From: Actinomucor elegans
Lineage: Eukaryota; Mucoromycota; Mucoromycetes; Mucorales; Mucoraceae
Direction of reading: 5' to 3'
DNA: 64,000 nucleotides
NCBI GenBank assembly: GCA_026027325.1
Contig: JAMSLZ010000004.1
Span: 2,914,001 to 2,978,000, forward strand
Shown: positions 37,660-48,313 of the stretch, piece after piece
Numbering within the stretch: the stretch's first letter is position 1
How the letters are laid out: each line of letters opens with the position of its first letter
The notes under the pieces: model-generated
The model's database searches: none
Told to the model about the DNA's origin: nothing
What the model saw: the letters and a program-made list of their open reading frames with translations, nothing else
Program-made: the position numbers and the translations under genes

Positions 37660-39410
37660 CTACAAAAAGTTCAACCCAATACCCAACTGCAAACCTCTCT
37701 TGATCTGATCTCCCTTAGCAGCTGTCAGAGGAAGACAGTAATTCAATTCTATACGAGCAATGCTATGACGATAAATCAAACCAAAACCAGCTGATATGCT
37801 TGGTGATTGTGTCAATGCTTGTCTAGTTGATTCTAAAGAGGTGCCTGTCTTCCATGGTACATTGGTACCCGCATTGACAAAGGCGTGAGCTCTTAATGGC
37901 TTACTTTCTAATTTAGGTAAAGGTGCAATAGCGCTCACGCCTGCTGCCCAGTACATATTACCACCAAGCGCATCTTTATAATCGCGAGGACCAATACCAG
38001 CATTTCTAAAACCACGCACAGATAAGGGGCCACCTAGCAAGAAACGATCCGAAACAGTACAAGCTTTGGGGTCATCGCTTAAATTGACCAGCCAGCCGGC
38101 TCTAAACGTCGTGCTCAACACAAATCCCGGATGGATACCCAAAATTCATTGTCTTGCTTGTTTACCAAGATATGTCCTCCACCGAATTGCTTGCAGAATT
38201 GAGATTCGAGTTCAGACTTGAAAAAGTGAGCGTTGCCCAAGCCAAACAAGCCAGATAGTTCTTGTGAAAGACGAAGGTAGTGGCCGTTGGAAGGTAGTAG
38301 CATATCATCCCGACGTTCACGGACAAATACATGGTTGATGGATGACTTTAAAGAATCGCCTACTTCTTTACGAATGCTAAAAAAGAAAAGTTGAGACGTT
38401 GATCCGTTGCCATTGTACCTTTTTTTGTTTTGTTTTTGTTTTTATTACCTGATGGATGCATTGGGCGAAACTTTATCAATTGAACGCCATGTCAAATCAT
38501 AACTCAATTCATGATAACCCAAGCTAGAGACAGTCTTGTAACGTAATCCGGCTCCTCTAGCCAATTCTTCGTACGAAGAAGCCAATGTATTGTTACAAAG
38601 TACTCTATGGGCGTTTATATCCACTCTAGAATCGGGTGAAGCATTGACAGGTTTTGAGAGAGTAAACTATAGCATAAAATTATAAGAAAATGGATCTGGA
38701 TCTAAATCTTTACTGATATTTTACCTGGAATGCAGAGCTATTTCTTGTACCAAATGAGGCTACTGTTTCCAACAATTCAGCTCCACCAAATATATTACGC
38801 AGAGTCACTGATCCATTCTAAACAGTACATATTCTTTAGAACAACCGTTTGCTTTTTTTTTTCCCTATAAAAAAGCTTACCATATTTCCTTCATTGTTAC
38901 CAATCTCGGTACCTGTTTTGATAAAAACGCGACTCTTTTCCTTGACTTGATACACAACATTGATCGAATCTGGTGCAGCCAAAGGATCGCTATCAGAAGC
39001 ATTATCCAACAAAACCTGCACAGGTGATTCAAATATATCGAGACGTTGTAGTTTTTCTGCAATAGCTTGTGAGCTGTTGATGACATCCGCGTAAGTCTTG
39101 GCTTCCAATACGTCCTTGGTGGCCTTTTCCAAGAACCGAGGTCGCGTTGTTTTCGTGCCGAGAATAGTGACCGCATTGACATGAGCTTTGGAACCAGCTG
39201 CTTGTTCAAGCTATTAGATACCACATGGTGTTTAGTAGATCGTGCAGTTTTTGTTATATTTAGTAGTTTACCAAAGCAAATAACCTTCTGGAAGCTTCAG
39301 CTTGGTATTCGCGTTGACGTTGTTCCTCGTCCGTAGGTAGCTAATTGATAAAAACATGAGCATTGAGGTTATGAAAAACAGTATTATGCAAGTACCTTTG
39401 TGTCTTCCAT
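37660..39410 (-). CDS. SAM50: SAM50/TOB55 outer-membrane beta-barrel assembly protein (apparent frameshift)
   Basis: About 480 residues from exons 39410-39396, 39340-39272, 39210-38881, 38817-38725, 38666-38449 and 38376-37660. It is the mitochondrial Omp85 protein that inserts beta-barrels into the outer membrane. The N-terminal POTRA-like part contains HVNAVTILGTKTTRPRFL; the barrel includes LRNIFGGAELLE, LSYDLTWRSID, DRFLLGGPLSVRGF (the conserved Omp85 LRGF-type motif, here VRGF), YWAAGVSAIAPLP and the C-terminal RIELNYCLPL with GLQLGIGLNFL. The last exon does not stay in one frame: between about 38125 and 38160 the frame shifts (one base appears to be missing), and no canonical intron repairs it. 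The gap to convergent RAD5 is only 42 bp. Confidence 0.88.
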
Positions 39411-40109
39411 TGGATGTCGATTCGTTGTTGATTTAAACAAAAAAGAAAGTGAGTGTCTGGGGACTTTTTGGGCCAGTCACTTCCATGCCTGCTAGCTAAA
39501 CTTAAATCCTCGACTGTTTAAGATGGTATTGAATATGTATAATTGCCGACATCCAATCAAACATAACTATTGAATCCTACTTTTTTTTTTTCGGATTTAA
39601 GGGCTTTTGTATAGGTTTACAATTGTATTATAAAAATATTGATTAAATATCAAACAATAAATAATAGGCTTGAGTACCTATTGACATTTTTTTTAACGAC
39701 TTTATATAAAAATAGAGAGTAACATCAAGTTACAACAATAAAACAAAAACACCAAAACAATTGTTTTTTTTTCCACAATAACTCCAATTCCAAAAAAAAA
39801 AAATCAGTATGATTTTTGCATAATTGGGTACACAATATAGTTTTGTATAAACTTGATCAATGCATGCCATGAATATCATTATGATAAAAGTGCCTCAAAG
39901 CACCAAAGTAAATTTTCAGAAATTTTAGCTCAACAGCCAATCAAAACCACCTAAACAAATCTAGCCCGTCTTAAAAGGCCAAGCTTTAAGGCATCGAGCC
40001 TATCTCTAAGCATAAAGTGACGTTGTTTTTGTCGAGCCCAAGAAAAAATCTGTCAGTCATTTTTTTTTTTAAAAAAAAACCTTTTTTCTAATAGATCAAT
40101 CAACTCGAA
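39411..40109. other. Divergent intergenic between SAM50 and NOP14
   Basis: No gene seen. Several T or A runs (39580-39590, 39760-39805, 40060-40080) flank the NOP14 start. It presumably holds both promoters. Confidence 0.55.
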
Positions 40110-43100
40110 ATGGTCGCAACTACGAAACAACCCAAAGGATCGGGCGGATCTGCCTTGAAACGTTTAAAAAAATCTTTACAAGTCGCTGGTGTCGTTGGTC
40201 AAACGTCAAAAGCCAGTCGATCCAAGAAAGATCGTAAACGAGGTGCTCCTACTGAAGTAGGCAAGAACGATGCCGATAAAAAGCTTTCACTTATTCGTGG
40301 TGAATTCAACCCATTTGAGCAAAAGCATCAAAAGACCAAATTTGAAATTCTCGGCCGAAAAATGAAGGGTACTTCAGGAAAACCTACATTGAGTAAACAA
40401 GTGGGAGAAGAGAACGTAAGTTTGAACGCAGTAATAATTAGTTTTTTTTATTGTGTATATTTAACATTTTTTTTTTCACTTTTGTAGCGTAAGAAGACCT
40501 TGTTGGTAGAAATGAAAAACAAGCATCGTCGTGGTGGTATCATTGATAAGCGTTTTGGTGAAAACAATCCTTCATTGACACCTGAAGAAAAGATGTTGGA
40601 AAGATTCACAAAAGAAAAGCAAAAATCTTCGAGAGGTGCTTCGATGTTCAACTTGGATGATGATGATGAGGATTTGTCTTTGACCCATTATGGTCAGTCT
40701 TTGTCTACCATGGATGATTTTGATGATGCAGGCCTTGGTCTCAGTGACGATGAGGATGAAAAGAAGCAAATGGACAGCAAGATTGTCTCGAGATTGCATT
40801 TTGGTGGTTTTGAAGATGATGTGCAGGAAGGCGAGGGCGAAAGACACAAGTCCAAGCACGAAATCATGAAGGAAATCATTGCCAAAAGCAAAATGCACAA
40901 GGTAAAAAAAAAAAAAAATTCGATGCGTGCAGGATGTATGCTAATTTTTTTTATGGAATTAGCTTGAACGTCAAACTGCCAAACAAGAAGATGATGAATT
41001 GCGTGAAAATTTGGACGATGAACTCGCTGATATTCGTGGTTTGTTGGAAACCAAGCCAGTGCGTAAACCTTTGCCTTCTCAAAACGCCGTTTTCAAGAGA
41101 AATGAAAATGAGAATCCTCGTGAAAAGATTGATGAAGCTTTGGATGATTACTCTGATTATGATAAAGCCATTCATGAATTAGCCAATGATCAACGTGCTC
41201 AAGCTACGGATCGTACAAAGACCGAAGAAGAAATTGCATTGGAAGAAAAAGAAAAGCTTGAAAAGGCCGAACGTGCAAGAAAGAGACGTATGGAAGGATT
41301 TGATTCTGATAGTGAAGATGAGGGATCCAAGAAGAGATCTCATAAAAAGAGAAAGGGCGCACCTCAAGGTGATGATCTTGATGATGATTACCTTGCAGAG
41401 TTGGAAGATGATGTAAATCAACTTGGTCAAGGCTTAACTCTCGAAGATATTCAAAACGGTCTTGATGGTGAAGATGAAGATGAAGAAGATGAAGATGAAG
41501 ATGAAGAAGAAGATGAAGATGAAGATGAAGATGAAGATGAAGAAGAAGATGAAGACGAGGAAGAAGACGAGGACGATGAAGAGGAGGAGACTGATAACGA
41601 AGATATCGAAGATATCGAAGCTGAAGACGATGAGCTTCCTGTGTTCGATGATGATGATGATATGAATGAGATGGGTTCGGCTGGTATTGTACAAAAGAAG
41701 TCTACCAAGAAAGCGGCTGCAATCAAGTCTGAAAAACGCGAAATTCCATTCACTTTCGAGTGTCCTACAACCCACGATGAATTCCTTGAAATCCTTCAAG
41801 GTCTTGACACTGAAGATTCTGTCGTTGTTACAAAGCGTATTCGTGTTTTATACCATATCAAATTGGCTCAAGAGAACAAGGCTAAATTATCTCAGTTTTT
41901 GGGTGTCCTTGTTGATCATTTGGCCTATGTCGCATCTACTGTATCACCTTTGCCAACCAAAGTACTTGAGCAATTGGGTGTTCACGTATTTGAAATCTCT
42001 CAGCAATTACCTGAAACTGCAGCACAAGTATTTAACGCCAAGTTGAAGAAGATGCATGGTGAAATGGCCAAGAAAATGAAACATGCTGGTTCATCATGGC
42101 CTGATGTCGAGGATTTAACTTTGTTACGCTCGATTGGTCAGATCTTTTCCACTTCTGACTTGACACATCCTATTGCTACACCAGCCTTATTGTTCATGTG
42201 TCACGCATTATCACAGTGTCGCGTGCAGTCGGAGGTGGACATTGGCCGCGGTTTATTTTTGACCTTGTTGACTTTGGAAGTAGGTTTTTTTTTTTTTTGA
42301 TCCCTTGCATAAAGTCAGTCTACTAACTCTTTTTGTTATAGTATCAATCTGTGTCAAAGAGATTTATGCCCGAATCGCTCAATTTCTTGAATAGATGCTT
42401 GGTCTTGCTTGCACCAATAGGCGCTTTTGTGGAGGGTGTTCCCGGAACTTTTCCACTTCCAGAAATGGCAGTGAATCTTTCGATTGAAAACCCTAAAGGT
42501 GAGAATCTAGAAACCATCGAGTCCGTCAAACTGGAACAATTAGCCGCTGAAGATGAGACAAGCGATGGTATCAGGCTATCATTACTTCAAGCTACACTTC
42601 GTATGTTTGAGCGTTACTTACAACTATACGCATCTACACCAGCTTTCTTGGAAGTGTTTGAAAGTACCTTGGATATTTTAACACAACTTCAATTGACACA
42701 ATGGCATACAGATATCGAGGTAAGCTGGAATTGTCTATGTCCCCCCCCCCCCAAAAAAAAATAATTCACTCACACTACAAAAAAATTAGAATCTTTTGAA
42801 TACAATCAAGAGCCGACTGGAAAGACAAATCAAGTTTTGTAAAGAAAAACGCACGAAAACACCGCTTAGAATGCAACAGCATAGACCCATACCCATTGCC
42901 CAACACTTGCCTAAATTCGAAAAGGCATACTCTATGGACCGCCATTATGATCCAGATCATGAGCGTTCTCAACTTCACAAACTTGAATCTCAGCTCAAGA
43001 AAGAAAAGAAGGGTGCTTTGCGTGAACTTCGTAAAGATAACCAATTCATTGCTAGAGAAAAGGCCAAGGAACGCAAACACAAGGATGCTGAATATAACAA

Positions 43101-43182
43101 GATGGTTAAGGGTGTGATGACTCTACTGGAAGGTGAACAGTCTGAATTGAAGCGCATAGAACGTGAAAAGGCTAAGAAATAG
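40110..43182 (+). CDS. NOP14: Nucleolar protein NOP14 (small-subunit processome)
   Basis: A 935-residue protein from exons 40110-40415, 40488-40901, 40963-42279, 42342-42719 and 42790-43182; all introns are phase 0. NOP14 is a U3 snoRNP-associated factor needed for 18S rRNA processing and 40S assembly in the nucleolus. Signatures: FNPFEQKHQKTKFEILGRK near residue 70, a basic KNKHRRGGIIDKRFGE, THYGQSLS, and the C-terminal YDPDHERSQLHKL with KKGALRELRKDNQFIA. Residues about 405-455 are an almost pure Asp/Glu tract encoded by GAT/GAA repeats (41462-41600), followed by a helical domain (DSVVVTKRIRVLYHIKL). The intron at 42720-42789 contains C10. It is a little longer than yeast Nop14 because of the acidic tract. 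Confidence 0.93.
41462..41600 (+). repeat. GAT/GAA codon repeat in NOP14
   Basis: An imperfect trinucleotide repeat coding only Asp and Glu. On the opposite strand it gives a 100-codon serine frame, which is a translation artefact. Such acidic tracts are common in nucleolar proteins and are length-variable. Confidence 0.85.
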
Positions 43183-43496
43183 ATGCCATTATTATTATAT
43201 AGAAATAAAATCAACCATTCTACTTGATCATTTTTTTTCCCGCCCCCTTTAGAAATTGCGGCTGTTGAAAGAAACACGCAATCAAAAACCTATTTGTACG
43301 CTAAAACAATGGCATACTCAACAAAACAAAAAGAAAAGCCTTTAATATGGTAATATGAATACGTAGGATGTAGGGTTTTTAATTCTAGATTCAGGGTTTC
43401 TGCATTATTGCTTATTCAACATATCGATACCAGAATGCCGGTCCAGATCAGATGTTTCAAATCTAAAACCTGATAGGTTTTGCAGAATTTTTCTTT
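43183..43496. other. Convergent intergenic between NOP14 and the forkhead-like gene
   Basis: No gene seen; it should hold the 3' ends of both transcripts. An AATAAA-like sequence lies near 43203. Confidence 0.5.
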
Positions 43497-44053
43497 TTAG
43501 GTGTAGTGTCGACTGCCGTTCCAGTATTCGAACCCACCTGGAATACCAGTATCCAAGATGTATTGTCCAAAAGGCTGCTTTGCCAGAGCCATTTCATCAA
43601 TTGTCCAGTATGTTTGCCGATTGATTTTGATTTGTTTAAAGTAGCTATTGGTGATTAGGCAGTCTTTGATTGCCTATATTTATAAATATGGTAAATAGAG
43701 AATCAATAGTATTAGGCAACTGTTACCTTGGAACTGGGTGGAACATGGGTCGAGGTTTTAAACCAAACTTTTATACCAGCTACAGTCATTTGTTTATCCG
43801 AATGACTGAATATAGCCTCTGATATGAGTTGTCCGAGGTTTTGATTGGATTTTGATAGCAGCAGATTGCGAACTCGATCGATGCGACGAGCACAGTTTTG
43901 AAAGTCAATAAAGAACAGGTTCTGTATCGTGTTTTCGCTATATTCCTGTAACTGCTTAGCATTCTTTTTCCAAATAGTAGGCAATAGTTTGGATTCAGTC
44001 TTTTGTGGTTTATCAATTGCTATCTTGTCGTTTCTAAAGGATCTTTTGTACAT
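43497..44053 (-). CDS. Divergent forkhead-like winged-helix protein
   Basis: Two exons, 44053-43727 and 43673-43497, in phase 0, give 167 residues. The centre resembles a forkhead domain: NLGQLISEAIFSHSDKQMTV (helix 1 and start of helix 2, compare the YSxLIxxAIxSSPDKxLTL consensus), GIKVWFK, a candidate third helix AIKDCLITNSYFKQIKIN, and QTYWTIDEM (wing strand, compare YWTID). The canonical recognition helix NSIRHNLSLN is replaced, so DNA binding may differ. Upstream of this the protein is basic and helical (FQNCARRIDRVRNLLL). The start is uncertain: a further exon (44150-44105, beginning MFRSFFYY, joined over an intron to about 44059) would extend the protein in frame. The assignment is by motif pattern only. 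Confidence 0.6.
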
Positions 44054-44509
44054 GTGCAGATCTAGAGCTAGTATTGCACAAATTAATCTGTGGATTTCTT
44101 ACGTAGCACCAACTCTTTTTTATAACAATAATAATAAAAAAACGATCGAAACATTGAACAATAAGAATATATATATGGACAGTGATGGTTTCATTTTGAA
44201 CGGAATATTTTTTTTATTGTTGTATCTGTCGAGTAACAAATATCTTTAAAAAAAAAAGGGCCTGCAGTCCAGAAGGATCTATTGTATTCGAGTTACACTA
44301 GCGGAGATTGTATTTCGATTATTTTAGATTAGCTCTGAATGACATCATGAGACTATAGAGTGGCATTGACCCTTTTGATTGATCAGTTAGGATTTAGTAA
44401 GAGAGAAAAAAAACCTATAAAAAGGACCTGAACCTAACTTTTTTCACATCTTTTTCTCTTTAGCATATTGCCTCTCTATTTCGTTACCTGTATATAATAC
44501 TAATCAATA
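44054..44509. other. Divergent intergenic, promoter of the ATF-type bZIP
   Basis: May contain a short first exon of the forkhead-like gene (about 44105-44150 minus). The bZIP promoter has a TATA box at 44416-44424. The small plus frame at 43929-44249 overlaps the forkhead-like gene antisense and is not called. Confidence 0.5.
44416..44424 (+). promoter_or_regulatory. TATA box of the ATF-type bZIP gene
   Basis: TATAAAAAG about 94 bp before the start codon at 44510, followed by a pyrimidine-rich leader. Confidence 0.55.
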
Positions 44510-45523
44510 ATGACAGAAGGTAACAAGCACATACATGTATATTCAAGCTGTATTACTAAACCTGCTACGCTTTAGATATTGCACTCGCTACTCCTACTCG
44601 CTTTCTCATTGAGAATGGTGAATGGAATCTTACACCAAGCATCACTGATTCAATCCATAATGAAATAAACCCATTTGAATACAACTTTCCTTCTAAAACC
44701 AACGATGCTACTAATTGGGTTGTCGCTAGTCCAACCACGTACCATACCACCTTGAATCAATCACCAGAACCTGAACCACCTTTGTCTCTCACACAAAGTC
44801 CTGTTAGTTCAACCTCTACCTTTAGTCTCAGTTCTGAATCGGCCAGTATCGATACGCCTCCTCAATTGAAAGCCACTACTCCACCACTGCAAACACAAGA
44901 AGAAGTAACACGTCGTAGTTCAAGAATTCAAACCAAACCACAACCTTCCTTTGCTGAATATATGTCTGAAGAAGAGCCTAAGCCTAAACAAAAATCTACT
45001 ACCGTACATGGGGGCCGTAAAAGACGCATTGTATTTGAGGGTGATGATGCTGAGGATCGCAGAAAGAAGTTTTTGGAACGCAACCGTGTAGCAGGTAAAA
45101 TAAGATAAACTTGTTCATTACTAAAGTTTTATACTCACCTATTAAAACGCAGCTTACAAGTGCCGTCAGAAAAAGAAAAACTGGATGCAAGAGCTTGAAC
45201 AGAAAGCCGAAATGCAAAATACACACAATGATGAACTTCGTGCTTTGGTCGCACAACTGAAAGAAGAAAGCATTTACTTGCGTAACTTGCTTTTAACTCA
45301 TGGTAATTGTAACTGTGATTCTGTTCAAACTTATCTTCGCAAAACTTCTGCTGAGATCACAAACAATACCTCACCTACCATGTCTAGAAGAAATAGTTTT
45401 GCTTATAATTCAATGCCTTCGTTTGCTGGAACATCGACTGGTTTGACTCCATTTCTCAACACTGTCATCAACAAAGCTCCAAACGATTACTTTTCCCAAT
45501 CTCATACTACTACTGAATCTTAG
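44510..45523 (+). CDS. ATF/CREB-type bZIP transcription factor
   Basis: A 299-residue protein from exons 44510-44519, 44576-45094 and 45153-45523, phases correct. The first coding exon is only ten bases. A Ser/Thr/Pro-rich N-terminus contains S/T-P and Gln sites that MAP kinases could phosphorylate. The bZIP basic region is RRKKFLERNRVAAYKCRQKK (about residues 166-185), matching the ATF2/Atf1 consensus ERNRxAAxKCRxKKK; the zipper follows with leucine heptads (WMQELEQ, DELRALVAQLKEE, YLRNLLL). Family members (S. pombe Atf1, ATF2) drive stress-response genes downstream of the Hog1/Sty1 kinase. An intron splits the basic region right after RNRVA. Direct targets are not shown by the sequence. Confidence 0.9.
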
Positions 45524-47796
45524 ATAGATTTGCTCACTTCATCCCCCCCCTTTTTTTTTCATTGTAACTTCACTATGCTATTATATTCTTTCTTTTATTT
45601 ATATTTTTATTTCATCCGCCTCCTATGCCTCAATTTTACTACTACTATTACTACTGCAATCAACTTTATTGATTCAGATATGTGTATACCTTTCTATTTT
45701 TTATGTACATAAAAATATATTGCAATTAAAAAAAAAAAAAAAAAGTATCATTCTGTAAGTTTCTAAACTACTATTATTGGATATATGTTAATTAGACCAG
45801 GGATGTTATGTTACATCGAAATGTTTCTAAATTGTTCGAATAATTGGTTACAAGTTAGCCGGTGATAAAATAAGCTATTTCTGACCGTAAGCTATGACAT
45901 AACCCTGGTTGCACCGTACCCAATACAGTGGTGCTTTTCTACTGTATTTAGTCACAGGCCATACCAGGTCTGATCCCACATATACTCTTATCAATTATAC
46001 CATCTTTGCTCATCAAACTGAAATATGGCGGATTGACTCATGCATATTTTCATACCATGCGTTATAATTACTGAATAAGGAGTACGGTATGGAAGGATTC
46101 AACAACGCAGCATATGTTTGGAAATGCACTAGTATCTATCAAATTTGATTCTTTTTTTGTTTTGTTATACAAGTTGGTTCATTGAGTAAAGCGCACTTTT
46201 TTTTTCCCTTTTTTTTCCCGGAAGCCATTTGTATAGCTTAGTTTACTGTTAAGCAAGATGCGTTGGAACTTCACTAATAGCGTATCCAGCGTTTTCTATT
46301 AAACTCCGAACTTCCGTCTCACCCATGTAGTCGACCTGTAGCACATGCCAATTGCAATGTATAATCATGCAAATCTATTGACAAAAAAAAAGAGAGAGGG
46401 AATCATTTGTTATATATATTGTACAGTAATCATCAATCTACACGGGTTCAATCAGAAGAAAATGCAGGTTGAAGTGTATGCCTTGGATTGTAATTCAATT
46501 GTCGACCCGATAAATGTGTTTCAGCATAACCATTCTTTAGTGTATGCTAACCTCAAGATATCATAGTGGTAATTAGCACATCGGAAATATGCCATTTTAC
46601 GCCATGCTTTTTTTTAACTCAAATTAAACATATAATCTTTGCATTTTGATCAATTTTAACCAGCCAATAAAGTTTAGGACCACTATTCAGTGTAAAAACT
46701 ACAACATAGGGAAAGATATGTATTTGATGTACCGGTACTTCATTATCACTACAACCTCGTGAGCTGTGCGATACATCGGGTAGACAGAGCCTAAACTATG
46801 GCATGCATATTTCTATTAGCTTCTGTGTTCATCTACTAAAGTAACTTTAAACATGAAAATGAAACAGGGTAATGCTTGTATTCAACGAGTTTTGTACAAC
46901 GCCAGTATGTTCCAAATGATGTAACATATCAAATGTAACTTGAAAATCGAGATTCTTGCAGATTTTTCTTGATCGCAGCGTAAACTTATTATTATTTGAA
47001 TAAGCGTCCTACTATAATGAAACACAAGCCTCAACCTTTTGCCTTGACTTTGATGTCATTTTTACTACAGCTATAGAGGTCGAGGTACGTGCACTCCACG
47101 AGTTTCACAGACAATTGACAATTGAGTTGGTGGTACCATCATGATTTCCCCAGGAATCAGAAAGGATGATGATGCGCCGATATATACCTTCCCATTGGAC
47201 ATCTACCATCTATTTTCCCGATCCTCTTTTGGTTGATCAGCGCCGTTAGAATGCCTCTTCCGACAACCCCACGTCTATATAATGAATGGCCGGGGAGCTT
47301 ATACTATTAACCATATCATATACTTTAAATCTTGCTGTGCACTAGCTTCTTTCTAATAAACATGTATGCACAGAGTTGTTAAAGTTAGTATAACAAACCA
47401 ATGCTTTTGAATAACGTCATTATCACTACTATCTCAGTTTCAATCATCTATCATCATAGTGCTGTACGGCAACCCCACTACTATGACCTCATATTAGGAC
47501 TGAATGCCATATTGGCTAAGGTAACAATAAGCTTTTTAAGCCACTCGAGCTTCTCAAATAGCGTGTTTTTTCGCAATACGTGACTTGATCCCTTATGATG
47601 CTACTTATAAACGAATATGGACAAAAACAAGTTTCTTTAAACCGTTGTAAATAGCCAATTAAAACAAGATTTAGAGCAAAGATAAGGACAAGATCTAAGA
47701 ACGCTTAAAGATTTATACCGCCTTGTCAATAGATAATTATTAATATGTCAAAATATGAAACTAGACTGTAAAACTCAAATAAATCAGGCCATTTTT

Positions 47797-47824
47797 TGTT
47801 GTTGTTGTTGTTGTTGTTGTTGTT
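47797..47824. repeat. (TTG)n microsatellite
   Basis: About nine TTG copies running into TTATTATT, intergenic. Confidence 0.9.
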
Positions 47825-48281
47825 ATTATTACCGGCAGAAAGGGAGGAGAAGCTAGTTACAAAATATGACGTTACTATAAAGGTAGGATTGTCCTATTAA
47901 AGTCTTGGGTATCACAGCGCTAATGCTTATTTTCCACGAGAAAGAGAATTTTTCTATTTTCCTGTTTAGGTAAATTGCGTTTTCTATTGCCATGCAATTT
48001 CATTTCCCTGCTGTTTCCCAATTTCATTTTGGCATTTTAACTAATCGAGCACGGATCTACCCAGATCTGGTGATCCCCTGCTAGGAATGTTCTTCACACG
48101 CGACAAATTTAAAGAGGAGTCCCTTGCCAAATTTATTTTGCCTCAAATGCGCGCACACGTCTTTCCAGGATAATTGATAAGGTTATCTGGGCCCTCGAAA
48201 AAATGCAACATGCCGATGGGCTTTATAGTATAGAATTTTGCAATACTGGTAATAACACTAAACTCACCACTTTTTAGAAGG

Positions 48282-48311
<30 letters not shown>
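48282..48311. repeat. Poly(A) run of 30
   Basis: An uninterrupted A tract in intergenic DNA. It could be simple slippage or the tail of an old retrocopy; no coding remnant was recognised upstream of it. Confidence 0.85.

Positions 48312-48313
<2 letters not shown>

Noticed and set aside
38101..38200. GC-AG introns (44 or 56 nt from GCAAGA) to explain the SAM50 frameshift
   Set aside because: They restore the frame but delete all or part of GFVLSTTF, which aligns with a conserved barrel strand of human SAMM50, and they lack a branch site.
41451..41753. 100-codon serine-rich frame on the minus strand
   Set aside because: It is the reverse translation of the GAT/GAA acidic tract in NOP14.
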